Positions 1 through 6,908 of a stretch of 14,151 bases of DNA are shown piece by piece (positions within the stretch are counted from its first letter, which is position 1; each line of letters starts with the position of its first letter). Position numbers and translations under genes: made by a program. The DNA is taken from NCBI GenBank assembly GCA_964531735.1, contig CAZHGD010000194.1, positions 1 to 14,151 on the forward strand. Reading direction: 5' to 3'. This DNA is from CAZHGD01 sp964531735. GTDB taxonomy: Bacteria > Armatimonadota > UBA10988. The notes below the pieces were generated by a model. It saw only the letters and a program-made list of their open reading frames with translations. It had not been told where the DNA came from and searched no databases.

Positions 1-116
1 TGAGCGCGAATGCCGGTCACGCGCAGCGGCCGGCCGGCGATGGCCGCCAGCGTCACCGCGGTGCGGACCAACTGCCCGCCCCCGCCGGCCGCGTCGACCT
101 CCCAGACGCCGCTCAT
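1..116 (-). CDS. rtcA: RNA 3'-terminal-phosphate cyclase (RtcA-like), N-terminal fragment cut by window edge
   Basis: Only the first 38 codons lie in the window. The peptide starts MSGVWEVDAAGGGGQLVRTA and continues through an ALAGKP-like turn (AAIAGRPLRV) to TGIRA. This matches the start of the RtcA family, which reads roughly EIDG-x-GEGGGQ-I-LRT-(A/S)-x-x-LS-x-x-(T/S)GKP-x-x-I-x-x-IRA. Family knowledge: RtcA uses ATP to convert RNA 3'-phosphate ends to 2',3'-cyclic phosphates through an adenylated-enzyme intermediate. The ATG overlaps the cobU stop as ATGA, so it is probably translated by coupling as the last visible gene of the cobamide operon. The usual GEGGGQ is GGGGQ here, with A-A in place of the G-S before it. 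The catalytic histidine lies near the C-terminus in this family and is outside the window, so activity cannot be judged. The family call rests on a short but distinctive stretch. Confidence 0.72.
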   Translation of the reverse strand, partial: MSGVWEVDAAGGGGQLVRTAVTLAAIAGRPLRVTGIRA

Positions 117-688
117 GCGGCGCCGAGTCCGGCCGGCTTCAGGGTCCACGGCAGACCGGCCAGCATGAATACCACCTCGTCGGCTTCGGCCGCCAGGCGC
201 TGGTTCAGCCGGCCGACCAGGTCGCGGAAGAGTCGCCCGACGGGGTAGAACGGCACCAGACCAAGGCCGACCTCGTTGGTGACCAACAGCCACTCGCTGT
301 CCACAGCCCGGATGGCTGCCAGCAGCTCATCGGCCTCAGCCGCCAACAGCGGCTCGGCCTGCTCGGCGGTGGCGTCGGGACCGGCGGCCATCAGCACGTT
401 GTTGGCCAGCAACGTCAGGCACTCCACCAGTACCACAGCCGGCGCGGCGCCGCGTGCGGCGGCGTGGGCCTGGACCGCGCCGCCGACGCCGCGAGGGACC
501 TCCAGCGTCACCCAGGCCGCGGGTCGTTCAGCGCGGTGCTGCTCGATGCGCGCCTCGAACTCCGCGTCGGTGCGCTCAGCGGTGGCGACATACAGCACGT
601 CGTCGCCGCCCAACCGAGCGGCGCGTGACTGGGCCTGGCGGCTCTTGCCGCTCCGCGCGCCACCGATCACCACGGTCAACCGTCCCAT
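113..688 (-). CDS. cobU: CobU: adenosylcobinamide kinase / adenosylcobinamide-phosphate guanylyltransferase
   Basis: This 191-aa cytosolic enzyme phosphorylates adenosylcobinamide and then transfers GMP from GTP, giving adenosylcobinamide-GDP for CobS. Visible motifs are the P-loop GGARSGKS (residues 9-16), the HRAERP segment with His51 where the family carries its guanylylated histidine, VECLTLLANN (88-97), VTNEVGLGLVP (136-146) and FRDLVGRLNQRLA (154-166). Its length is close to the usual ~180-190 aa. The ATG at 688 is chosen because the P-loop then falls at the usual distance from the N-terminus; a longer in-frame extension to 952 would only run antisense-like through the neighbouring gene. 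The start overlaps the cbiR stop by one base (TGATG), and the stop overlaps the rtcA-like start (ATGA). If CbiR delivers cobinamide-phosphate, the guanylyltransferase half would be the activity needed. Confidence 0.96.
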   Translation of the reverse strand: MGRLTVVIGGARSGKSRQAQSRAARLGGDDVLYVATAERTDAEFEARIEQHRAERPAAWVTLEVPRGVGGAVQAHAAARGAAPAVVLVECLTLLANNVLMAAGPDATAEQAEPLLAAEADELLAAIRAVDSEWLLVTNEVGLGLVPFYPVGRLFRDLVGRLNQRLAAEADEVVFMLAGLPWTLKPAGLGAA

Positions 689-1464
689 CAGCCTGCCCTT
701 CCCAGACCCAGCTGGGCCACCGTGTCGTGCCAGGTGGCCAGCGACCGGTCCAACTCGTCCTCGGTGAACACCTCGAACGTTACCACGCCGGAGAAGCCGG
801 TGGCCAGTTCGCGCACGACCGGGTCGAGTTGGTGCGGGGCTATCTGGTCGAGACCCACATGGTCGCGCCCGTTGACGCCGTGGAGGTGCACCACGCGCGC
901 GCGCGGCCCCCAGGCGCGCCAGGCGGCCAGCGGGTCGCCAGACTCCAGCCACAGGTGGCCGAAGTCGACACAGCGCGACACGGGCAGCCGCTCCACCACC
1001 CGCGCGAAGTGCGCCGGATCCCAGCGTTCGACGTTCTCCACGCAGACGCGCTCGGGGGCCCCGGTCCAGCCGGCCACTCGCGCCAGCACGTCGTGTGCCT
1101 GCACCTGCCAGGTGGCCACTGCGGTCGGCGTCGGGTGGTCCAGCAGTACGGTGCCATCCAGGTGGGCGACCCAGGCGAACGGCGCCAATGAGCGCGTCGC
1201 GGCGATGGCGCGCGCGGCCTGTTCGAGCGCGTCCACGCGGTCGCGGTGCAGGTCGAGGGGCAGATGGACCGTGTAGGTCAGGTCATGGGCCGCCGCGAGG
1301 CGCGCCAACTCGGCGACTTCTGCTGCGTCGGGGAAGTTGCAGCCGTGGCCGGGCACATCGAAGAGCACCAGTTCGACGTCGTCCACGCGGTCGGCGACGG
1401 CGCGGACGTTGGTGGCCAGGTCCGCGGGCAGCAGGCAGGATGGGCACCCCAGGCGTAGCGCCAT
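688..1464 (-). CDS. cbiR: CbiR-like cobamide-remodelling hydrolase (AP endonuclease 2 / xylose isomerase-like TIM barrel)
   Basis: A 258-aa single-domain protein with the alternating pattern of a xylose-isomerase-like TIM barrel. Candidate metal ligands sit at strand ends: His67 (TVHLPL), His101 (VAHLDG), Glu143 (VENVE), Asp167 and His170 (CVDFGH), His193/His195 (VVHLHG), Asp201-His202 and Glu231 (TFEVF). Established knowledge: CbiR, described in Akkermansia muciniphila, belongs to this superfamily and hydrolyses the phosphoribosyl bond in the nucleotide loop of cobamides, starting lower-ligand exchange. The naming leans on both the fold and the position between cobS and cobU; sequence alone would only say sugar isomerase/AP endonuclease 2 family. 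The ATG start has AGGTGA four bases upstream. The gene overlaps cobU by one base and follows cobS after 54 nt. The alternative is a generic sugar-phosphate isomerase that happens to sit in the operon, which I think is less likely. Confidence 0.82.
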   Translation of the reverse strand: MALRLGCPSCLLPADLATNVRAVADRVDDVELVLFDVPGHGCNFPDAAEVAELARLAAAHDLTYTVHLPLDLHRDRVDALEQAARAIAATRSLAPFAWVAHLDGTVLLDHPTPTAVATWQVQAHDVLARVAGWTGAPERVCVENVERWDPAHFARVVERLPVSRCVDFGHLWLESGDPLAAWRAWGPRARVVHLHGVNGRDHVGLDQIAPHQLDPVVRELATGFSGVVTFEVFTEDELDRSLATWHDTVAQLGLGRAG

Positions 1465-1518
1465 CGGGTCACCTGGTTCCTGGTAGCGAACCCGTGACGG
1501 TTGGGTACGCGCAGCGCA

Positions 1519-2268
1519 TCAGGTCCACAGGCAGGTCTCCAGCACCACCGCGGCCAGCAGGACGGCGGTCTCCACGGCTTCCACGGTGGCGCCGTAGATG
1601 TCGCCGGTCAGGCCGCCGAGGCGAGCGGCGGCCAGCCGCGCCACGCCGCGGGCCACGCACCAGGCCACGCCGATCAGCAACAGGCCCGGCACACCGGCGA
1701 GCACCGCGCACAGCAGCGCGACCACCGACGCGGCGCGGAGTTGCTGGGCGCCGAGGCCCTGGCGGAAGCGGTCGCCCATGCCACCGGGTCGCGCGCTGGG
1801 CCAGCCGGCGGCCACCAGCACCAGACACCAGCGCGCCAGCACCGGCGCCAGCAGCACCGGCCGCGCGCCGCCCAAGGCGACGAGTGCCGCGACCTTGCCC
1901 AGCAGCAGCAGCACGAGCCCGGCGGCGCCGAAGCTGCCCAGGCGCGGATCGCGCAGGATCTCCAGGCGCTTGTCGCGGTCGACCGGTGCAGCCAGCGCGT
2001 CGCAGGAGTCGGACCAGCCGTCGAGGTGCAGGCCGCCGGTCAGCCCGGCCCAGGCGACCACCACCAGCACGCCGCGGACCAGGCCGCCGGCGACGCCCGC
2101 CGGCAGCAGGTGCCAGAGCAGCGCGTTGGCCAGCGCCAGCAGCACGCCGAGCAGCAGGCCGACGACGGGGTACCAGGCCATGGCGCGGCCCAGCGGCGCC
2201 GGGTCGTCCCAGTCGGGTCGCACCGGCAGTGTGGTCAGCAGGCTGACCGCCCGCAGCAGATCATTCAT
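1519..2268 (-). CDS. cobS: CobS: adenosylcobinamide-GDP ribazoletransferase (cobalamin synthase)
   Basis: A 249-aa integral membrane enzyme that joins adenosylcobinamide-GDP with alpha-ribazole or its 5'-phosphate, the last assembly step. The family signature GGLHLDGWSDSCDAL (residues 78-92) carries the Asp residues expected to bind divalent metal. RDPRLGSFG (106-114) and LGGLTGDIYGA (217-227) match the other conserved blocks. About six to seven hydrophobic segments are visible, for example around 31-55, 60-78, 113-133, 138-154, 180-200 and 232-247. The ATG at 2268 is chosen because it begins MNDLLRAVSLLTTLPV, the standard start of the family; the frame is open further upstream only inside cobT. 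The start overlaps the cobT stop by eight bases (ATGAATGA), indicating coupled translation. A 54-nt gap separates it from cbiR, the loosest junction in the operon. Confidence 0.96.
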   Translation of the reverse strand: MNDLLRAVSLLTTLPVRPDWDDPAPLGRAMAWYPVVGLLLGVLLALANALLWHLLPAGVAGGLVRGVLVVVAWAGLTGGLHLDGWSDSCDALAAPVDRDKRLEILRDPRLGSFGAAGLVLLLLGKVAALVALGGARPVLLAPVLARWCLVLVAAGWPSARPGGMGDRFRQGLGAQQLRAASVVALLCAVLAGVPGLLLIGVAWCVARGVARLAAARLGGLTGDIYGATVEAVETAVLLAAVVLETCLWT

Positions 2269-3319
2269 CCTGGCCGCTGACTCCGGCCTCGGCGAAGGTG
2301 GCCATTTCGGCCAGGACGCGCGCCGCGGCTTCGACGAGTTGGAACGCGAGCACCGCGCCGGTGCCTTCGCCCAACCGTAGCCGCAGATCGAGCAGTGGCG
2401 CCAGGCCCAGATGGGCCAGGGCGGCGTCATGGCCCGGTTCGGCCGAGCGATGGCCGGCAATGAGCCGCCCGCGCAGTTCGGGGGCGAGGGCCACGGCGAT
2501 CATCGCCGCCGCCGTGGCGATGTAGCCATCGACCACGAACGGCACCCGGTGGGCGCCGGCGGCGAGCATGGCGCCGGCCATGGCGCCGATCTCGAAGCCG
2601 CCGACCTTGGCCAGCAGGTCGAGGCCGTCGTCGGCGCGCGGCGCGTTGACACTCAGCGCCGTCTCGATGACGCGCGCCTTGTGCTGCACACCCGCCGCGG
2701 CGAGGCCGGTGCCCGGCCCGGTCAGGGCGGCCGGCGAGAGGCCGGTGACCGCCGCGACGACGGCGGTGGCCGGGGTGGTGTTGCCAATACCCATCTCACC
2801 GGCGGCCAGCAGTTGCGCGCCGGCGCCGATCTCGGCCTGGGCCACGCGAGCGCCCAGGGCCAGGGCCGCCTCGGCCTGCTCCAGACTCATCGCCGGGCCC
2901 TGGCTGAGGTCGGCCGTGCCGGCGGCGATCTTGGCGCGGATCAGCCCGGGTGTTTCGGGCAGTTCGGCAGCCACCCCGGCGTCGATCACGGTCACCCTGG
3001 CGCCGGCGAGGCGCGACAGCACGTTGATGCCGGCGCCCCCGCGCAGGAAGTTGAGCACCATCTGCGGCGTGACTTCCTGTGGAAAGGCGCTGACGCCCTG
3101 CGCCACCACGCCATGGTCGCCGGCAAACACCAGGACGCCCTTGCGTTCCGGCACGGGCGGCGGGCAGGCGCCGGCAATGCCGGCCAACTGGATGCTCAGC
3201 TCCTCCAGGCGGCCGAGGCTGCCCGGCGGCTTGGTGAGCTGGCCCTGTCGCTCGCTGGCGGCGGCCATCGCCGCCGCGTCCACAGGAGCAATCGAACCGA
3301 TGAGCTGCGTCAACGACAT
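2261..3319 (-). CDS. cobT: CobT: nicotinate-nucleotide--dimethylbenzimidazole phosphoribosyltransferase
   Basis: A 352-aa cytosolic enzyme that moves phosphoribose from nicotinate mononucleotide to a lower-ligand base such as 5,6-dimethylbenzimidazole, giving alpha-ribazole phosphate. Family blocks appear in order: LTKPPGSLGRLE (28-39), GDHGV (67-71), GEMGIGNTT (174-182), GTG (203-205), GFEIGAMAGA (241-250), GHRSAEPGH (289-297) and LGEGTGA (316-322), where Glu318 corresponds to the catalytic glutamate of the Salmonella enzyme. Length is normal for the family. Two adjacent starts are possible, GTG at 3322 and ATG at 3319, with GGAGG 5 and 8 nt upstream respectively; I chose ATG. This is the first gene of the cobamide operon. 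I found no convincing B12 box in the 136 nt upstream, so riboswitch control at this position is not supported. Confidence 0.96.
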   Translation of the reverse strand: MSLTQLIGSIAPVDAAAMAAASERQGQLTKPPGSLGRLEELSIQLAGIAGACPPPVPERKGVLVFAGDHGVVAQGVSAFPQEVTPQMVLNFLRGGAGINVLSRLAGARVTVIDAGVAAELPETPGLIRAKIAAGTADLSQGPAMSLEQAEAALALGARVAQAEIGAGAQLLAAGEMGIGNTTPATAVVAAVTGLSPAALTGPGTGLAAAGVQHKARVIETALSVNAPRADDGLDLLAKVGGFEIGAMAGAMLAAGAHRVPFVVDGYIATAAAMIAVALAPELRGRLIAGHRSAEPGHDAALAHLGLAPLLDLRLRLGEGTGAVLAFQLVEAAARVLAEMATFAEAGVSGQDE

Positions 3320-3327
3320 CACGACGG

Positions 3328-3332
3328 CCTCC
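3328..3332 (-). promoter_or_regulatory. Shine-Dalgarno site of cobT
   Basis: The minus strand reads GGAGG here, five bases before GTG (3322) and eight before ATG (3319). Both spacings work, so the site supports translation starting at this point without deciding between the two codons. Confidence 0.6.
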
Positions 3333-3397
3333 GCGCCACCCGCTCAGGTTAGCGCAGGAGGACGGCGATGGGAAGCGGGCGGCCCGCGCGACCGTGA

Positions 3398-3438
3398 ACG
3401 CAGAACCACGCCGACCCGCCGCCGGCGTGGTTCTGCGT
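3398..3438 (-). terminator. Perfect 16-bp hairpin between envelope and cobamide gene blocks (terminator-like, no U tract)
   Basis: The arms at 3398-3413 and 3423-3438 are perfectly complementary (ACGCAGAACCACGCCG and its reverse complement) around a 9-nt loop. The hairpin lies 18 nt beyond the stop of the small secreted-protein gene and about 80 nt before cobT, both read on the minus strand. No run of T follows the stem on either strand, so it is not a canonical intrinsic terminator. It could end or stabilise the upstream transcript, act with Rho, or attenuate read-through into cobT. The perfect pairing makes a chance origin unlikely. Confidence 0.55.
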
Positions 3439-3455
3439 CGCCGATCCGGCCGCGC

Positions 3456-4028
3456 TCAGTTGCTCTTGTTCTGGTCGGGCTGGTTGTCCGGCAGCGGCTC
3501 GGCGTCGTCCTTGCCGGGCTGGTAGCCTTCGGGCACGGTGGCCGAGGCCTTGGCGCCGGGGATGTAGCCCTTGGCGGCCAGTTGCGCCAGCCGCTCGCGC
3601 CAATAGCAAGCCACGGTGGCCGGTCGGCCGCCGAAGGCGCGCGCCGTGGCCCAGTCGATGGTCACCAACAGGTTGCCGCCACAGGGGCCGCAGTCCGGGT
3701 TCTTGTCGACGAACAGCACCCACTCGCCGTTCAGGCGGCCCATGCGGATGGCGCCATCGGCGGTCAGCTTGCCGTCCTTGGCCCACACGGCCAGCCGCTC
3801 ACGGGCAATGATGCGCGCCCGCTCCATGGCGGTCAGGCCGCCGGCGTTGGCGACAATGTCGAACAGACGCCACTCGCCGTACCACACCTGCCCGCGCCCG
3901 CACGGCGCCAGGCAGCTCGGCGGCCCCTGCTTGGCCGTGAACAGCGCCGGATCGAGGGGTTTGGCCTCGGCGGCGACGACCCACAACAGCGCTGCGATGG
4001 CAGCGGTCCGATGCACCCTCTTGCTCAA
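3456..4028 (-). CDS. Small secreted protein of unknown function with two Cys pairs
   Basis: I do not recognise a named family. The 190-aa product starts with an export signal: KRVHR, a hydrophobic run TAAIAALLWVVAA, then AEA before Lys23, a good signal-peptidase I site. The mature part has CLAPC (Cys39, Cys43) and CGPC (Cys113, Cys116), plus Cys141, so disulfides or metal binding are possible in the periplasm. The segment around 65-150 (ERARIIARERL, then EWVLFVDKN, then LLVTIDWATARAFGG) alternates a helix with a two-part beta hairpin. The last ~35 residues are Pro/Asp/Gln-rich and probably disordered. The TTG start at 4028 is preferred over an ATG at 4070 because GGGAGGA lies five bases before it and the signal peptide then begins properly. 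It follows the beta-helix gene by 111 nt on the same strand and may be co-transcribed. Confidence 0.7.
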   Translation of the reverse strand: MSKRVHRTAAIAALLWVVAAEAKPLDPALFTAKQGPPSCLAPCGRGQVWYGEWRLFDIVANAGGLTAMERARIIARERLAVWAKDGKLTADGAIRMGRLNGEWVLFVDKNPDCGPCGGNLLVTIDWATARAFGGRPATVACYWRERLAQLAAKGYIPGAKASATVPEGYQPGKDDAEPLPDNQPDQNKSN

Positions 4029-4033
4029 GGTTG

Positions 4034-4040
4034 TCCTCCC
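4034..4040 (-). promoter_or_regulatory. Shine-Dalgarno site that fixes a TTG start
   Basis: The minus strand reads GGGAGGA-CAACC-TTG. This strong site with 5-nt spacing is the main reason for choosing the TTG at 4028 for the small secreted protein; the upstream ATG at 4070 has no comparable site. Confidence 0.65.
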
Positions 4041-4065
4041 TCTGGTGCCAACCCTGATCGGCCCT

Positions 4066-4079
4066 GGCACGATCGTGCC
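4066..4079. repeat. 14-bp perfect palindrome in intergenic region
   Basis: GGCACGATCGTGCC reads the same on both strands and lies in the 111-nt gap between the beta-helix gene and the small secreted-protein gene, 38 nt upstream of the latter's start. It could be a dimeric-regulator operator or a short hairpin with a GATC loop. No matching copy was noticed elsewhere in the window, and chance cannot be excluded in GC-rich DNA. Confidence 0.35.
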
Positions 4080-4139
4080 GAGGATCTTCGCCGCCGCCGG
4101 CCGGTCACCTTCTGTTGCGCGATGATTGCCAAGCGGCGG

Positions 4140-6887
4140 TCATTCGAAGAGCGACGGATTATTAGTCAGGGCCACCAGGTCCACCTGGACCGACTCGCGC
4201 GGGGCCAGCCTGACGACGTGCTCGCCGGCCGATAGGTCGAAGTGCTGCAGGCAGATCAGCGACATGGCGCGGTTCTGCGCGGCCAGGCACCAACTCCAGT
4301 TGGTCGAGACGCGAAGCTGGCAACTGTCCAGCGGCCGGTCGTCGACGCCGAAGTGCAGCGAGTCGTGCTGGCTCGTCGGTTCGTCGCCGCGCACGCGCAG
4401 CAGCACGTAGTACTTGCCGGCGCGTGGCACGCTGAACCGGTACTCGGCCGGATGCTCCTTGGCTGGCCCGGCGATGGTCACGCCGCGACCACCCGAGGCG
4501 GTGGCATCGCTGACCACGTCGTAGGCCTTGCCGCCGCTGGGTGACTCGGCCTCGACGAACTGTGTCCAGACACCGGCGCGCGCCGGCTTCACCGCTTGCT
4601 GGTAACCGGTGGCGGCGTAGACCATGACTGGCCGTGACAGGCCGTTGGCCATGCGGACCAGGAAGGCGCCCTTGTAGAGCGCGCGAGCCGTCATCCGCTC
4701 GGGCTTGAGCGTGACCGTGAAGGTCTGCGCGCGGCCCGACTCCAGCACGCCTGCGGCCGGCTTCACCTCGAACCAGTCGAAGGCTTCGTTCTGGGCGATG
4801 CGGTAGCGTCCACTGAACCCGGCGGCGGTCACCGTGGCGGTGACCGCCTTGCCCGCCGCGGCGGCCGTCTCGGCCGCGGAGAAGCGCAACTGGTTGCGAT
4901 CGAGCCTGACCGGTAGCGGCCGGACCGGGAGCACCAGGTCGGAGCCGTGAGGGACGGCGCCGAGGTCGATGCGGCCGGCTTCGCCCGGCCGGAAGTTCGC
5001 CAGCGGCTGTCCGCGGCCGATGGCCGGCGAGTTGTCGCGCAGCCCGTAGAGCCCGGCCGCCGGATCGGCCAGGCCGGCTTCGCCGACCAGCCCATGAGGT
5101 TCGGCCCCAGGCTTCTCGTTGACCTGCAGATTGTAATCGCAGTCCGACTGCGGGCTGTTGGCTCGGCCGGTGATGTTGCTTCGGCCGGCGAACAAGTTGT
5201 TGCGGGCGACGGTCTTGAGGTGCTTGAGCAGGTTCAGGTCGTGCGACGGGCCGAAGGTCGTGTTGCCCAGGATGAACGCCACCGCGCTGGGGCCACTGAC
5301 GTTGGACGAGGTTTTGATGGTCTGCCCGGCCAGGTTGCGCTGGTCGCCCATGTTGACCAACTGGTTGTCGAACACGTACGACGGGCCGGCCATACAGCCC
5401 TGGATGCTGATGCCGCAGAGACAGCCCTCGAACCAGTTCCACCAGGCCCGCACGTTGATCTGGCCGCCGTCGAGTTCGATGGCGTCGTCGTTGGCAAAGC
5501 AGTGGAACTCGCCGTGGATGTCGGCATCGCGGTTGAACCCGCCGTCGACGTCGAAGTTGCCCGCGCCCTCGATGGCGTCGTTCCAGCGGTGCTCGTCACT
5601 GCCGACGAAGTCGTTGTAGCGCAGCACGGTCGAGCGCGGTTTGTCGATGCCCACGGCCTGCGGTCCGGCCGGATGCGCGTAGTACCAGGAGTTGGCGGTG
5701 TTGACCGGATCGTGAATGTAGCAGCGCTCGATCAGCGTGCCGGTGCTGCGGCTGAGCACGATGCCGGTGTCCCAGTTGATGGCCTCGCCGGCGGCGGTGT
5801 AGTACATGCCGTTGAGGTCGAACCGCTGGGTACCGATCCGGCCCCAGCCGGCGATGTCGCAGTTGAGGACGCGCACCTGCTCGCACTGCTTGATGGTGAC
5901 GGCGTTCTTCAGGCCGCCCCGCAAGGTCAGCCCGTCGAGGATCACGTACTTCACCTTGGCCAGCTCGAGCAACGGCCCCTGCCGGTCGTTGCGGAGCACG
6001 AACCCGTCCTTGGCGGTGTAGCGCAGCCAGCCGGTGGGAGTGCCCGACCGGGTGATCTTCAGGTGGCCCTGGTAGTTGCTCTCGTCGAGGACGATCGTCT
6101 CGGCGATCGGCACCTCGGTGCGCCAGGTGCGGAACTCGCCTTGCGCCAAGGTGCCGCCGGTGCCGTCGGTCACGCGCAGCTCATAGGGCGTGTCCTCGGT
6201 CAGGTGCACGAGGCTGCCGCGGTACATGCGGTCCTCGGGCACGTAGACCGGCGCGAACGCCTGCTGCCAGGCCTCGCCGCGGCGGCGGAACCGCACGGCC
6301 AGGCCCGCGTGTACCGGGCTGACGAAGTAGTACGAGCACGAGTTGAACAGCGGCACCATCTCGAACGGCGCCACTTGCAGCTTCGGATTGCCCTGGGCCT
6401 GGCGGTCGGCGATCTGCCGCTGTTCGTCCGGCGTCAGCGCCGCGGCGAACTTGACGTACTCGTAGGTGATGTCGCTCTGGTCGCCGATGGCGTAGAGGCA
6501 GACCTCGAGGTCGGCGGCCCCGGTCCAGCCGTAGGCCCGCCGCACGTCGACCGCGTAGAGGCCGGGCTGATCGATGCTGAGGGCTTCGCGCTTGTCGCCG
6601 CCGGGCTGTCGGATCAGCTTGACCGTGCCGCGGTCGGACAGGGCCTTGACCTTCACGATGAACACCGGTGTCTGGGCGCAGTCGACCTTGAACACCTTGC
6701 TGGCGGTCACCCACTCCGGCTCGTCGGCGCTGTCGACCAGGCGGAGCTTGCCCTGCTCGACGGTGAGTGTGCCGGGCGTGCTGTTGAAGCGCGTCCAGCC
6801 GCCGGTGGAGAAGTCGTCGCGGACCTCCGCACCGGTGGCGGCGACGACAGCGCACAGCAAGGCAACGGGGCCAAGATGACGGATCAT
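4140..6887 (-). CDS. Large secreted right-handed parallel beta-helix protein with carbohydrate-binding-like C-terminus
   Basis: This 915-aa exported protein begins with a signal peptide (MIRHLGPVALLCAVVAATGA, cleavage near residue 20). Residues ~21-150 look like a beta-sandwich. Residues ~170-257 resemble a fibronectin-III-type module ending in TPYELRV and EFRTWRT. Residues ~262-650 form a pectate-lyase-like parallel beta helix with rung patterns such as GIVLSRSTGTLIERCYIHD (375-393) and DDAIELDGGQINVRAWWN (467-484), closing with the common DNSPAIGRG...RIDLGAVPHG end. Residues ~660-765 look Ig-like. Residues ~777-907 resemble a CBM6/35-type sandwich (VEAESPSGG, AEYRFSVPRAGKYYVLLRVRG, FDLSAGEHVVRL). 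The fold suggests binding, cleavage or epimerisation of an acidic polysaccharide; I cannot assign a catalytic triad or substrate. AGGAG lies six bases before the ATG. It starts 21 nt after the GT-C glycosyltransferase gene. Confidence 0.82.
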   Translation of the reverse strand: MIRHLGPVALLCAVVAATGAEVRDDFSTGGWTRFNSTPGTLTVEQGKLRLVDSADEPEWVTASKVFKVDCAQTPVFIVKVKALSDRGTVKLIRQPGGDKREALSIDQPGLYAVDVRRAYGWTGAADLEVCLYAIGDQSDITYEYVKFAAALTPDEQRQIADRQAQGNPKLQVAPFEMVPLFNSCSYYFVSPVHAGLAVRFRRRGEAWQQAFAPVYVPEDRMYRGSLVHLTEDTPYELRVTDGTGGTLAQGEFRTWRTEVPIAETIVLDESNYQGHLKITRSGTPTGWLRYTAKDGFVLRNDRQGPLLELAKVKYVILDGLTLRGGLKNAVTIKQCEQVRVLNCDIAGWGRIGTQRFDLNGMYYTAAGEAINWDTGIVLSRSTGTLIERCYIHDPVNTANSWYYAHPAGPQAVGIDKPRSTVLRYNDFVGSDEHRWNDAIEGAGNFDVDGGFNRDADIHGEFHCFANDDAIELDGGQINVRAWWNWFEGCLCGISIQGCMAGPSYVFDNQLVNMGDQRNLAGQTIKTSSNVSGPSAVAFILGNTTFGPSHDLNLLKHLKTVARNNLFAGRSNITGRANSPQSDCDYNLQVNEKPGAEPHGLVGEAGLADPAAGLYGLRDNSPAIGRGQPLANFRPGEAGRIDLGAVPHGSDLVLPVRPLPVRLDRNQLRFSAAETAAAAGKAVTATVTAAGFSGRYRIAQNEAFDWFEVKPAAGVLESGRAQTFTVTLKPERMTARALYKGAFLVRMANGLSRPVMVYAATGYQQAVKPARAGVWTQFVEAESPSGGKAYDVVSDATASGGRGVTIAGPAKEHPAEYRFSVPRAGKYYVLLRVRGDEPTSQHDSLHFGVDDRPLDSCQLRVSTNWSWCLAAQNRAMSLICLQHFDLSAGEHVVRLAPRESVQVDLVALTNNPSLFE

Positions 6888-6908
6888 CGGCTGCTCCTCT
6901 GAGACGGC

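Noticed and set aside
276..1191. Forward open frames opposite cobU and cbiR
   Set aside because: The proteins are low-complexity Ala/Arg/Ser-rich or Gly/Val-rich sequence antisense to clearly recognisable enzymes. High GC content produces such shadows.
3320..3455. Cobalamin riboswitch in the cobT leader
   Set aside because: No B12-box-like sequence was found, and the leader is dominated by one simple hairpin and is too short for the full aptamer.
2568..4235. Forward 555-aa open frame
   Set aside because: It runs antisense across cobT, the intergenic hairpin and the small secreted-protein gene, has no domain pattern and is Ala/Arg/Pro-rich.
4947..6902. Forward 651-aa open frame
   Set aside because: It lies wholly opposite the beta-helix gene and shows a mirrored Val/Asp/Gly/His-rich composition typical of an antisense frame.
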